A stretch of DNA of 51,305 nucleotides from Chitinophagaceae bacterium (GTDB lineage: Bacteria > Bacteroidota > Bacteroidia > Chitinophagales > Chitinophagaceae): assembly GCA_025449645.1 (NCBI GenBank), contig JANWIY010000038.1, positions 1 through 51,305 of the forward strand, read 5' to 3'. The notes beneath the pieces were generated by a model. That model did no database searches. It was not told the DNA's origin and saw only the letters and a list, made by a program, of their open reading frames with translations. Positions 7,906 through 16,642 of the stretch are shown piece after piece (positions within the stretch are counted from its first letter, which is position 1; each line of letters opens with the position of its first letter). Made by a program: the position numbers and the translations under genes.

Positions 7906-8397
7906 TTACCTGATGTCGGCATTCAGGATCTCATATATCTGAAGGCTCCCGTCCCCGCTTTTTAGCTTGACATACATTGAATGACAGCTGCCTGCGCCGG
8001 AAACTTCGGCCACCACTTTCACTTTATCGTAGAACATGCGTCTTAATTGTTTCTTTTCTCTTTCAATACGATTCCTGGCCGCGCGGAAATCGGATGAAGA
8101 ACCGTGATTAGCTTTTTCCGCGAAAAGGGCAATATGACGATGATCATAATTGGCAGATTCCAGATTCAGTATCTGGCAGGAACATATCCTGGTACTGTAA
8201 TAGCCAGTTCCCGATTCTGCCGGTAAGGACAGGATATGCAGGGAAATCAAAAGAAAGGAGTCTACACTTTGAATTGAAAACTTACTTACTCCGGCAAATT
8301 GATTAATCGGTCTTACGGAACCATTGCCCGCAAAGCCGGTGTTGAAGGCCAGGGCTAAAAATAAAAGGGCGAATACAGTACGGATCAAAGACTTCAT
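7906..8397 (-). CDS. Hypothetical exported protein (163 aa)
   Basis: I do not recognise a family. With the ATG at 8397 the protein starts MKSLIRTVFALLFLALAF followed by NTGFAG, a clear Sec signal peptide with probable cleavage after the AFNTGFA segment. The longer in-frame upstream extension (to 8481) would bury this signal, so I reject it. The mature part of about 140 residues contains ICSCQIL and SGAGSCHSMYVKL, suggesting a few periplasmic cysteines, and a basic stretch RNRIEREKKQLRRMF. There is no lipobox. It is convergent with panB, separated by its terminator, and divergent from the sensor kinase at 8863. The function is unknown. Confidence 0.6.
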   Translation of the reverse strand: MKSLIRTVFALLFLALAFNTGFAGNGSVRPINQFAGVSKFSIQSVDSFLLISLHILSLPAESGTGYYSTRICSCQILNLESANYDHRHIALFAEKANHGSSSDFRAARNRIEREKKQLRRMFYDKVKVVAEVSGAGSCHSMYVKLKSGDGSLQIYEILNADIR

Positions 8398-8862
8398 GGC
8401 TACGATATTAATCAAGTGAACAGAGGCTGTTCGTGGATAAATGGAACTTGATTGAATACCGGATTTCGGGTAAGGACACAAATAAAAAAACCTGCGTCAA
8501 CAGGCTTATCAGCGGATACAGATCGGGTCTACAAAGAATGCAATAAAATTTGAAATTTCATAGTCTTTGTTCAAAAAATATTTTGCGCCGGCCTTATAAC
8601 GGTTGAGGTTTTATTCCGAATGACCATCACACAACTCATGTTTCAAAATTCTAAATGCCTGATCTTCAAAGTGGAGCCCAAAGTGCTATTTAAAATGCAC
8701 ATGCTGCCCCAGGAGTTAAGCGACTCACGTCGGACATTCAGCGTTTTCCTTATATTTATAAACCGTAATTCACCGATTATAAGGCGGCATTCGTCTATTA
8801 TCATTAAAATTCGTGCAGTAAACATGTCTTTAACTTTATCTCCTTAAAAAACAACTTTAGTT
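8398..8862. other. 465-bp intergenic region with an orphan minus-strand terminator
   Basis: There is no convincing gene here. On the minus strand, a 6-bp stem (AGCCTG, loop TTGACG, CAGGTT) is followed by a run of T (plus-strand A at 8484-8490). It looks like an intrinsic terminator, yet no minus-strand gene precedes it. Immediately upstream on that strand is a short open stretch ending in DPICIR and TGA (stop 8509-8511), with only a TTG as possible start (8574). TAGTTTTG at 8858-8865 resembles a -7 box for the kinase gene but has no TTG at the right distance. Confidence 0.4.
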
Positions 8863-9972
8863 TTGGCCGAACAGAAATCAAATGATCCGGTTAAACCGGG
8901 TTTCTTTCATTTAAAGTTATTTTCCTTGAATAAGAGAGCTGCGCAGATCCTCGCTCATATTGCTGCCTGGGGATGTTTTTTGATGCTTCCACTGATCTTC
9001 TACTCGCGTCCGGTGGATTCCTCTTTCATTCCGGAACAGGCGGTGACCCCATTCTTCTTTATCAGCAATTCTTTTTATATCGGGTTTTATTACGTGAATA
9101 CCCATATGCTTTTCCCCAGGCTGCTGGAAAGAAACAAGATCATCTCCTACTACCTGATCATCATCGGAATCATGATATTCTTCGGCCTGATGCCGAGACT
9201 TTATCAATCCTATTTTGGTCATTTTCAACGATTCTCCACTTCGATTCCCCTGCATCCTTTAAGAAATTTTCATCCGCCAATACTTTCTCCAGGTTCCATC
9301 GCCATTTTCCTGCTGGTGTTTTTATTCAGCACAGGCGTCAAAGTGATGCAGAAATGGCTGAATTCCGAACGAAGGAACAAACAAATCGAGAATGAGAAGC
9401 TGCATGCAGAACTGTCCTTTTTGAAATCACAGATCAATCCACATTTTCTTTTCAATACTCTTAATAATATATACTCGCTGGCAGAAAATAAATCTGATCT
9501 CACACCTATCGCGGTCATGAAATTATCCAATATCATGCGGTATGTGCTTACGGAGGCAAGGCAGGACAGTGTGCCACTTGAAAAAGAAATGCAATTCATT
9601 AATGATTATATTGAATTGCAGAAGATCCGGAATACCGATAAAACATCGGTTGGATTTACGGTTGTCGGTGATATTGCGGGTAAAAAGATCTCGCCCCTGA
9701 TCCTGTTGCCGTTTACGGAAAACGCTTTTAAATATGGCGTGAGTACACGCGAATTATCGCCTATCAATATTCTGATTGAATCAAATAAGAACCATATTCA
9801 TTTCAGGATCAAAAATAATAAGCACAATAATGGGAAGAATAACCTGATCAATACAGGGATCGGGATTAACAATACCCGGCGAAGGCTGGAATTGTTATAC
9901 CCGGGAAAATATGACCTGGAAATAGAAGACGAACCCCTCACCTACACCATTAACCTAAATATTCATTCCTGA
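8863..9972 (+). CDS. LytS/YehU-type sensor histidine kinase
   Basis: Membrane sensor kinase of the HisKA_7TM/His_kinase (PF06580) class that phosphorylates the LytTR regulator encoded next. The N-terminal 170 residues hold about four hydrophobic segments (for example ILAHIAAWGCFLMLPLIF and SYYLIIIGIMIFFGL). A short linker leads to the phospho-acceptor motif QINPHFLFNTLNNIYSLAE with H194, then the ATPase N box LILLPFTENAFKYG and G box GIGINNTRRRLELLYPG. The start is uncertain: the frame is open from 8848 and no ATG precedes the first membrane segment, so the TTG at 8863 is used. It overlaps the regulator start by one base. Confidence 0.9.
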   Translation: MAEQKSNDPVKPGFFHLKLFSLNKRAAQILAHIAAWGCFLMLPLIFYSRPVDSSFIPEQAVTPFFFISNSFYIGFYYVNTHMLFPRLLERNKIISYYLIIIGIMIFFGLMPRLYQSYFGHFQRFSTSIPLHPLRNFHPPILSPGSIAIFLLVFLFSTGVKVMQKWLNSERRNKQIENEKLHAELSFLKSQINPHFLFNTLNNIYSLAENKSDLTPIAVMKLSNIMRYVLTEARQDSVPLEKEMQFINDYIELQKIRNTDKTSVGFTVVGDIAGKKISPLILLPFTENAFKYGVSTRELSPINILIESNKNHIHFRIKNNKHNNGKNNLINTGIGINNTRRRLELLYPGKYDLEIEDEPLTYTINLNIHS

Positions 9973-10670
9973 TGCTTACCTGCGTTGCCCTTGATGACGA
10001 ACCGCTCGCGCTTCAGGTGCTGAAGAAATACATTGAAAAAATCTATTTCCTGGAATGCAAGGGTCTGTTCACAGATGTCGACGAGGCCCGTAAATTTCTG
10101 GAATCCACAAGCGTCGACATTATTTTCCTTGACATCCAAATGCCGGATGTCAATGGGATTGAATTTTCAAAATCCCTGAGCCTCAAACATACCGCCGTCA
10201 TCTTCACGACGGCTTTCAGTGAATATGCCATTGAGGGTTTTAACGTAGACGCCGTTGACTATCTGCTAAAGCCTATCGAATATGATCGTTTTCTAAAAGG
10301 GGTATTTAAAGCCAAAGAGTATGTAGACTATCTGAACAGCCAGGAACTCCATCAGGGATATATTTTCGTAAAATCCGATTACCAGATGGTAAAAATATTC
10401 CTGAAGGACATTGTATATATTGAAGGGCTCGATGATTATATCAAGATATATCTTCCCCAAAGATCCATTCTAACCCTCATGACGCTAAAGACGATCACAC
10501 AGAAGCTGCCTTCAAAGGAATTCCTGCGCGTGCACCGTTCCTATATTGTGCCGGTAAGCAAGATCGATCACATCAGTAAGAGTAAGATCCGCGTTGCCGA
10601 TAAAGACATTCCGATCGGCATAAGCTATAGTGAAAGCTTCTTTATTGCCATGGAGCAGCGTCTCCAATAG
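9972..10670 (+). CDS. LytTR-family response regulator
   Basis: Cytoplasmic DNA-binding response regulator partnering the upstream kinase. The receiver domain (1-120) shows the acidic pair in ALDDEPLAL, the phospho-acceptor D54 in IFLDIQMPD, and the conserved lysine in YLLKPIEYDRF. The C-terminal LytTR domain (about 135-232) contains VYIEGLDDYIKIYL, TLKTITQKLP and FLRVHRSYIVPVSKI. Its ATG overlaps the kinase stop (ATGA-type junction), indicating translational coupling. Targets are unknown. Confidence 0.95.
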   Translation: MLTCVALDDEPLALQVLKKYIEKIYFLECKGLFTDVDEARKFLESTSVDIIFLDIQMPDVNGIEFSKSLSLKHTAVIFTTAFSEYAIEGFNVDAVDYLLKPIEYDRFLKGVFKAKEYVDYLNSQELHQGYIFVKSDYQMVKIFLKDIVYIEGLDDYIKIYLPQRSILTLMTLKTITQKLPSKEFLRVHRSYIVPVSKIDHISKSKIRVADKDIPIGISYSESFFIAMEQRLQ

Positions 10671-10721
10671 GATTGCCCCTTTATATCTATTCTTGATAAC
10701 TTGCGGTTTCAATCGAATCCC

Positions 10722-12245
10722 ATGGATTTCCTTAAGGAACTGAATATACATGCTAATAACAGGGGAACATCAACCGGCAGTGACTGGATGGCTAAAAGCG
10801 GAAAGGCTTTGGAATCTTTTTCTCCGGCAGATGGTAAACGAATTGCAGGAGTCAGCCTTACGGGCAGGGACGATTATGATGCTGTACTGGATCAGGCCCA
10901 AAAGGCTTTTCAGGTTTGGAGAACCTGGCCCGCCCCCAAACGTGGCGAAGTTGTACGCCAGATCGGGGAAGCCCTTCGCGGGAAAAAGCCGGCTTTGGGC
11001 AGGCTCGTCTCATATGAAATGGGCAAGAGCCTGCAGGAAGGACTTGGAGAAGTTCAGGAGATGATCGATATCTGCGACTTCGCTGCAGGGCTATCCCGGC
11101 AGTTGCACGGTTTTACAATGCACAGCGAAAGGCCCCGACACCGTATGTATGAGCAATGGCATCCCCTGGGAATTGTCGGAATTATTTCAGCATTCAATTT
11201 TCCTGTCGCGGTTTGGAGCTGGAACAGCATGCTGGCCTGGGTTTGCGGAAATGTCTGCCTGTGGAAAGGATCAGAAAAAACGCCATTGTGCGCAGTGGCC
11301 TGCCAGCAAATCGCGGCCGGCATTTTCAAAAAAAACAATGTACCTGAAGGCGTGAGTTGCCTGATCACAGGGGACCGGCAGGCCGGCGAATGGATGGGTG
11401 CCGATCATCGGATCGCGCTGATCTCGGCTACCGGTTCTACCCGCATGGGGAAGGCCCTGGGCGCCCAGATAGCCGGACGCATGGGAAAATCCCTGCTTGA
11501 ATTGGGGGGAAACAATGCGATTATCATCAGTGAATATGCGGATCTGGATATTGCAGTACTCGGAGCATTATTCGGAGCCGTTGGAACGGCCGGGCAGAGG
11601 TGCACCAGTACCCGCAGACTGATCATACATGAAAAAGTTTATGATCAGGTGAAAACCAGGCTGGCAGCGGCTTACAGGCAACTTCGTATAGGAAATCCGC
11701 TCGATGAAAAAAATCACGTGGGGCCGCTTATCGATACCGCAGCAACGGAACTTTACGCTAAAGCAATTGAAGCATGCAGGAAAGAAGGTGGGAAATTTAT
11801 TGTGGAAGGCGGGAAATTGTCCGGCAAGGGATACGAAAGCGGATGCTATGTTAAACCTTGCATTGCAGAAGCTGAGCCCGGATTCAAGATTGTGCAACAG
11901 GAGACATTTGCACCGATCCTTTATTTGCTAAAGTATAAAACCCTGGAACAAGCGATCGAAATTCAGAACCATGTTCCTCAGGGCCTCTCATCTGCCATCA
12001 TGACCTTAAACCTCCGCGAGGCAGAGCAATTCTTATCTGCAACCGGAAGTGATTGCGGTATCGCCAACGTAAATATCGGCACTTCCGGGGCCGAGATCGG
12101 CGGCGCCTTCGGTGGGGAAAAAGAAACGGGCGGAGGCCGTGAAAGCGGCAGTGATGCCTGGAAATCCTATATGCGCAGGCAGACCAATACAATTAATTTC
12201 TCCACTCAATTGCCTTTGGCGCAGGGAATTAAGTTTGATTTGTAG
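10722..12245 (+). CDS. amaB: Antiquitin-type aldehyde dehydrogenase (L-aminoadipate-semialdehyde dehydrogenase)
   Basis: NAD(P)-dependent oxidation of alpha-aminoadipic semialdehyde to aminoadipate in lysine catabolism is the activity of the ALDH7 group this resembles. With the ATG at 10722 the protein has 507 residues, normal for the group. The catalytic thiol is C294 in GTAGQRCTSTRR and the general base is E260 in KSLLELGGNNA, a typical ALDH7 signature. ISAFNFPVAVWSWN and GEKETGGGRESGSDAWK are also characteristic. An in-frame TTG at 10701 is less likely. It stands alone, without lysine aminotransferase or PipA-like genes in the window, so the substrate is inferred from family resemblance. 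Confidence 0.88.
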   Translation: MDFLKELNIHANNRGTSTGSDWMAKSGKALESFSPADGKRIAGVSLTGRDDYDAVLDQAQKAFQVWRTWPAPKRGEVVRQIGEALRGKKPALGRLVSYEMGKSLQEGLGEVQEMIDICDFAAGLSRQLHGFTMHSERPRHRMYEQWHPLGIVGIISAFNFPVAVWSWNSMLAWVCGNVCLWKGSEKTPLCAVACQQIAAGIFKKNNVPEGVSCLITGDRQAGEWMGADHRIALISATGSTRMGKALGAQIAGRMGKSLLELGGNNAIIISEYADLDIAVLGALFGAVGTAGQRCTSTRRLIIHEKVYDQVKTRLAAAYRQLRIGNPLDEKNHVGPLIDTAATELYAKAIEACRKEGGKFIVEGGKLSGKGYESGCYVKPCIAEAEPGFKIVQQETFAPILYLLKYKTLEQAIEIQNHVPQGLSSAIMTLNLREAEQFLSATGSDCGIANVNIGTSGAEIGGAFGGEKETGGGRESGSDAWKSYMRRQTNTINFSTQLPLAQGIKFDL

Positions 12246-12272
12246 TGCTGAATCCTTGAAGGAATCGTTGAT

Positions 12273-12346
12273 GGTTGATAGTTTATGGTTGATGGATATC
12301 AGGTGTGAAGTCGCAACTGATATCCATCAACCATAAACTATCAACC
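12273..12346. repeat. Palindromic repeat family A, intact copy (29-bp perfect arms)
   Basis: Bases 12273-12301 and 12318-12346 are perfect inverted repeats of 29 bases. They enclose a 16-base loop GGTGTGAAGTCGCAAC whose centre TGTG...CGCA can itself pair. The arms are made of GGTTGATAG/GGTTGATGG units. It lies 28 bases past the dehydrogenase stop and could act as a terminator at RNA level, but it lacks a clean T tract. Confidence 0.8.
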
Positions 12347-12421
12347 AACAAAGGAAGACCAAGCTATCACTGCGCATAATATAATGATTTCCCATCCGTT
12401 AATACTGCATACCGACATGAA

Positions 12422-13888
12422 ATGAACGCTACCCGGATAATCAGGCCTGTTTTATTTTTTATACCAGCCTTGCTTTTTTTTACTTATTCGCCTGGTCAGA
12501 TCCGGCTGGCAGCAGTGGGGGGAGTGCACTCTTCCAACTTTCTGGAGACCAATTCCATTCCCGGGTTTGATACCGCCCAGGGCAGGTACTTTTCCTCAAA
12601 AACCGGCTTTCAACTTGGAGTGCTTGCCGAAATCCCGCTTGGGGGTAAGCATTTTTTCCTCCAGCCGGGAATTAACTATAGCGCCAAGGGAAATCAATAT
12701 CAGCGGTTTTACGATACCAGTCAGGTGCAGTCGGATACCTTGTACGATCAGCACACGCTGAATTTAAATTACGTTGAGATTCCGCTTTATTTTACCTACA
12801 AGATTTCATTATCCAGAAAGAAACCAGATAATTTTTTTCTGAGCGCCGGCCCTTATTTTGCTTTTATCTACAGTGCTTCGCAGGCTTATCAGAACAGGGT
12901 TAAATTATTTAATGAAAATAATTATACCTATAATTCGGGTACCCAGGACCTGGATGTAGGTAATGCAACAGGAAAATACAAAACCCTGGATTTGGGCATC
13001 AATGCAAAAGCAGGATTTGAATTGGGCAATATCATGTTAAGTGCTTACTTCAGCCGGGGATTGTCGAATGCCTATCAGGCTCTCTATCCTTCCGGTTTTC
13101 ACCATCAGCTTATAGGTGCTTCTCTCGGCATCTGGCTCAACAAAACCAAACCTGCTCCTCCGGATAATACGGACACGGACCATGATGGCACCCCGGACAG
13201 GGACGATTCGTGTAAGACCATTCCGGGTTTGCCAAGATACCATGGATGCCCCATTCCCGATACTGATCACGACGGCGTGAATGATGAGGAAGACTCGTGT
13301 AAGTTTGTTCCGGGCCTTGCACGCTATCATGGCTGCCCCATTCCGGATACCGATCACGATGGAGTGAATGATGAAGAAGATTCGTGCAAAACAATACCCG
13401 GCCCAGCAAGCAATCACGGCTGTCCGATTCCTGATTCAGACGGCGACGGTGTTAATGATGAAATTGATAAATGCCCCAACCAGCCGGGACCGCCTGAAAA
13501 TAACGGCTGCCCCCTGATTAAGCAGGAACTAGTAAAGCGGGTGCTTTATGAATCGAGGAATGTACAGTTCCGGACCAATAGCAGCAGGCTGACACACAAG
13601 TCATTGCCTGTTTTGCAGGAGCTCGCAGACACACTGCGTACAAATCCTGATTTGGAACTAACCATCGAGGGTCATACTGATAATACGGGCAGTCCGGAAT
13701 ATAATCTGCAGCTTTCTTTACACAGGGCAATGGAAGTGAAAAAGACCTTAATGAGTCTTGGAATTCCCGGTGAACGTATTTCGGCCGTAGGCCTGGGCGA
13801 TACCCAGCCCGAGGGCAATAACAGGACAAGGGAAGGGAAATCTAAAAACCGGCGTGTTGTATTTCGGCTCCGTGTTAAGAACAGGTAA
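12422..13888 (+). CDS. OmpA-family outer-membrane protein with beta-barrel, thrombospondin type-3 repeats and peptidoglycan-binding domain
   Basis: Envelope protein anchoring the outer membrane to peptidoglycan. Its 488 residues divide into a signal peptide (IRPVLFFIPALLFFTYSPGQ region), an outer-membrane beta-barrel-like domain (PorT/OMP_b-brl_2 type, about 30-235), four calcium-binding TSP3 repeats (DTDHDGVNDEEDSC type, about 245-365) and a C-terminal OmpA domain. The last carries IEGHTDNTGSPEYNLQLSLH, whose Asp and the downstream Arg (in LSLHRA) bind diaminopimelate, and ends with KNRRVVFRL. An ATG at 12417 runs straight into a stop, so 12422 is the start. The adjacent family A repeat separates it from the dehydrogenase. 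Confidence 0.92.
   Translation: MNATRIIRPVLFFIPALLFFTYSPGQIRLAAVGGVHSSNFLETNSIPGFDTAQGRYFSSKTGFQLGVLAEIPLGGKHFFLQPGINYSAKGNQYQRFYDTSQVQSDTLYDQHTLNLNYVEIPLYFTYKISLSRKKPDNFFLSAGPYFAFIYSASQAYQNRVKLFNENNYTYNSGTQDLDVGNATGKYKTLDLGINAKAGFELGNIMLSAYFSRGLSNAYQALYPSGFHHQLIGASLGIWLNKTKPAPPDNTDTDHDGTPDRDDSCKTIPGLPRYHGCPIPDTDHDGVNDEEDSCKFVPGLARYHGCPIPDTDHDGVNDEEDSCKTIPGPASNHGCPIPDSDGDGVNDEIDKCPNQPGPPENNGCPLIKQELVKRVLYESRNVQFRTNSSRLTHKSLPVLQELADTLRTNPDLELTIEGHTDNTGSPEYNLQLSLHRAMEVKKTLMSLGIPGERISAVGLGDTQPEGNNRTREGKSKNRRVVFRLRVKNR
13170..13516 (+). repeat. In-gene tandem repeat of about 87 bp encoding TSP3 units
   Basis: Four consecutive units encode D-T/S-D-x-D-G-x-x-D-x-x-D-x-C followed by a proline/glycine linker and NGCP or HGCP. 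The middle three are about 29 codons each and highly similar at DNA level. This is a protein repeat, not a CRISPR. Confidence 0.85.
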
Positions 13889-13935
13889 AAACGATGGAAA
13901 ATTTGTTACCATTCATGTAAAATACGCGCAGGAGT

Positions 13936-13966
13936 TTGTGCGGTGAATTCCTTTAAAATACTTTTA
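13936..13966 (+). promoter_or_regulatory. Promoter TTG-N20-TACTTTTA for the subtilisin-like protease gene
   Basis: TTG at 13936-13938, a 20-base spacer, and TACTTTTA at 13959-13966 (one mismatch to TAnnTTTG). It lies 30 bases upstream of the ATG at 13997 and overlaps the alternative in-frame GTG at 13943, which argues for the ATG start. Confidence 0.6.
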
Positions 13967-13996
13967 CAAGCTCATACTAAACTTAAACAAACACAG

Positions 13997-15700
13997 ATGA
14001 TCCGCCTGAAGCAAACATTGCTGTCCATATTCCTATTGACCTCCTCCCTGACCCCTTTTGCACAGGGGACCTCCTCCAAAACCGAATTAGCTAAAGGCTG
14101 GCATCTCCAGGACAAGGAAAAAGACGGAGTATATGGCATCAGTCTCGAAAAAGCATATGATTTCCTGCGCTCAAAAAATATAAAAAGCAAGACCGTTCTT
14201 GTCGCCGTGATTGATTCAGGCGTAGATACCTTACAGGAAGACCTCAGGAATATCCTGTGGACCAACCCGGGCGAGATTCCCGGTAATGGCATCGATGACG
14301 ACCACAACGGATATGTAGACGATATCCACGGATGGAATTTCATTGGTGGAAAAGACGGCAGGAATGTCAAGGACGATTCGCAGGAAGAAGGCCGGGTTTA
14401 TTACAAATACAAATCCCAGTTTGATAACAAGGAAATCAGGAGGGATAGCCTGAATGCCAGCGACCGTGATCATTATGATATGTGGGTGATTGCCAAAAAG
14501 AAGATCATGGGAGACGGTACCGAAAACGGCGTTGACCTGCTGATGTTAAAGAGAGTCGTAAATGCATGTATCAAAAGTGACAGCATTCTTCAAAAAGCCA
14601 TGGCCAAAAAAGAGTACACAGGAAACGATCTGGATAGTTTCCAGGCTAATGATATTGATTCAAAAACAGCAAAGTCTGTTTTACTATATCTCTTCAAGGA
14701 AAATCACATCATGGATATGACCAATACCACTTTTCTGAGTGACTTCGCAGAGCAGGCCGACAGGGAAGAAAAGAAGGTGGAAATCAAAGAAACTGCCCCT
14801 GAAAATTATCGTGAGGAAATTGTAAAGGATAACGAAGATAATATTAACGATAGTCTGTATGGAAATAATGATGTAATGGCTGATGACCCGATGCACGGTA
14901 CGCACGTTTCCGGCATCATTGGAGCAGAAAGGAATAATGGTAAAGGCATGAATGGTATTGCGGACAATGTACGGATCATGATGATCCGGGCGGTGCCTAA
15001 CGGGGACGAGCACGATAAAGATATCGCTCTTGCAATCCGGTATGCTGTTGACAATGGCGCCAAAGTGGTGAATATGAGTTTCGGTAAAAATCTGTCTCCG
15101 GAAAAATCCTGGGTGGATGATGCAGTGAAGTATGCAGAAGATAAAGGCGTTCTGCTGGTCCACGCAGCAGGCAACGATGCGGCAGACGTGGATACTGTTG
15201 GCAATTTTCCGAATCCGGATTTTAAGAATTCAAAAGAAAGGGCAAATAACTGGATCACCGTTGGTGCAAGCAGCGATCCGCTGGCGGAGGAAGGATTCAA
15301 AAGTTATACCGCTTCTTTTTCCAACTTTGGCAAAAAAGAAGTAGATGTTTTTGCTCCCGGAACCAGGATCTATTCCACGCTTCCCGGTGGCAACAAGTAC
15401 GGCAACCTCGACGGAACGAGCATGGCGGCCCCTGTAGTAACTGGCATTGCGGCCCTTATCCTCGAATATTTTCCTAACCTGAGCCCTGCAGATGTAAAAT
15501 ATTGTATTGAAAAATCGGTTTCTGTTCCCACTGCGAAGAGCAAGAAACCGGGAACAGATAATGAGATGGTCAGCCTGGCCGACCTTAGCGAAGCCGGCGG
15601 CATTGTAAATGCCTACGGCGCGGTAAGACTCGCTTACATTATGTCTGATCCAAAGAAAAAAGAAGTGCTGAAATCAACACTGCAGAAAGGAAGAGATTAA
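13997..15700 (+). CDS. Exported subtilisin-like serine protease (peptidase S8)
   Basis: Secreted endopeptidase of 567 residues. A Sec signal peptide covers about 1-22 (LKQTLLSIFLLTSSLTPFAQ). The catalytic triad is D73 in VAVIDSGVDT, H300 in MHGTHVSGI and S475 in DGTSMAAPV, with the oxyanion asparagine in HAAGNDA. The spacing between D73 and H300 is unusually long because of an insertion of about 190 residues rich in charged residues, a layout I associate with Bacteroidota S8 proteases. There is no clear C-terminal sorting domain. Physiological substrates are unknown. Confidence 0.93.
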   Translation: MIRLKQTLLSIFLLTSSLTPFAQGTSSKTELAKGWHLQDKEKDGVYGISLEKAYDFLRSKNIKSKTVLVAVIDSGVDTLQEDLRNILWTNPGEIPGNGIDDDHNGYVDDIHGWNFIGGKDGRNVKDDSQEEGRVYYKYKSQFDNKEIRRDSLNASDRDHYDMWVIAKKKIMGDGTENGVDLLMLKRVVNACIKSDSILQKAMAKKEYTGNDLDSFQANDIDSKTAKSVLLYLFKENHIMDMTNTTFLSDFAEQADREEKKVEIKETAPENYREEIVKDNEDNINDSLYGNNDVMADDPMHGTHVSGIIGAERNNGKGMNGIADNVRIMMIRAVPNGDEHDKDIALAIRYAVDNGAKVVNMSFGKNLSPEKSWVDDAVKYAEDKGVLLVHAAGNDAADVDTVGNFPNPDFKNSKERANNWITVGASSDPLAEEGFKSYTASFSNFGKKEVDVFAPGTRIYSTLPGGNKYGNLDGTSMAAPVVTGIAALILEYFPNLSPADVKYCIEKSVSVPTAKSKKPGTDNEMVSLADLSEAGGIVNAYGAVRLAYIMSDPKKKEVLKSTLQKGRD

Positions 15701-15728
15701 AAGCGGACAAATCAGCATTGACTCCGGC

Positions 15729-16565
15729 CTAATGTGCGAATGTTATTTCAAAAATAACCGGCCATTTTTTCCCCGTGACAAAGATCCTGTTTGCCAGGGA
15801 ATCATAAGCGATTCCATTAATTTCTGCCGATCCGGCATATTTCGATCTGGCTTCCGCAAGGAGTGCAGCAAAATTTAATTTGCCTGAAACCCTGCCATCA
15901 TTGGGATTTATTTTGAGCACATCATCGGTCAGCCATCGATTGGCATAAATAAAACCGTTTATCCATTCCAGTTCATTTATATTGTTTACCGGACCATTAT
16001 TATCTGTAACGCCGAGGGTCTTTACGAGACGGAATGTGGACGGCTCATGATAAGCTATATTGCTGGTGCCGTTGCTCATGATCAGATAGGAACCGTCCGT
16101 GGTGAGTCCCCATCCTTCTCCCTGGTAATGAAATTCTCCCAACTTTTTGAATGTTTTTGCTTCATAAATAAAACCAATCCTGGTTGAATCCGTGAGTTGA
16201 TACCATTTACCTTTTAAAAAGCAGATTCCTTCACCAAAATATTTTTTCTTATCAATTTCTGCTTTTGTATTGATTCTGCCAGTTTGCAGATCCACTTCCC
16301 CAAAGAGTGATCTTGATTCAGGATATGCATTGGTATGACCCGTACTTTCAAACAAATGTCCTTCGTGAAACAGAAGTCCTTCTGTGAATGCAGCAGTATC
16401 GTGAGGAAAGGAATGAAGGATCTTGTAATTGATAAAAGGAACTGAATTATCGGGTTCTACCGTAGAAATTATCCCTTTCTGCCCTTTGTCATTGCATGCG
16501 ATCGTTAAAATAACCGCCAATAGAAAAACAATTAATTTGCTTTTATATGTATTGACTGACCCCAT
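15729..16565 (-). CDS. Glutaminyl-peptide cyclotransferase, lipoprotein
   Basis: Five-bladed beta-propeller glutaminyl cyclase of the plant/bacterial type (Glu_cyclase_2, PF05096), converting N-terminal glutamine of peptides to pyroglutamate. At 278 residues it begins with a basic N-region, a hydrophobic core and a lipobox ending AVILTIAC, so it should be lipid-anchored. Family motifs are HDTAAFTEGLLFHEGHLFES (about 54-73) and MSNGTSNIAYHEP, with the conserved NELEWINGFIYANRW towards the C-terminus. It is convergent with the S8 protease and divergent from the MFS gene. Confidence 0.9.
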   Translation of the reverse strand: MGSVNTYKSKLIVFLLAVILTIACNDKGQKGIISTVEPDNSVPFINYKILHSFPHDTAAFTEGLLFHEGHLFESTGHTNAYPESRSLFGEVDLQTGRINTKAEIDKKKYFGEGICFLKGKWYQLTDSTRIGFIYEAKTFKKLGEFHYQGEGWGLTTDGSYLIMSNGTSNIAYHEPSTFRLVKTLGVTDNNGPVNNINELEWINGFIYANRWLTDDVLKINPNDGRVSGKLNFAALLAEARSKYAGSAEINGIAYDSLANRIFVTGKKWPVIFEITFAH

Positions 16566-16642
16566 CTGAGCAAAGAAACCCTATTTCACTAACTTTCCGA
16601 TGAATTGGATTTCGCAGCCCTGGTCTTTTAACCTGTTTATGT

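Noticed and set aside
8620..8847. 75-codon open frame upstream of the sensor kinase (and a 60-codon frame opposite)
   Set aside because: No family resemblance and no promoter; the two opposite frames mirror each other, so I treat the stretch as non-coding.
12273..12346. Family A palindromes as insertion-sequence ends
   Set aside because: No transposase lies between or near any of the copies, and each copy is a self-contained hairpin rather than a pair of distant termini.
13170..13516. Regular tandem repeats that could be taken for a CRISPR array
   Set aside because: They are in-frame TSP3 protein repeats within the OmpA-family gene, with no unique spacers.
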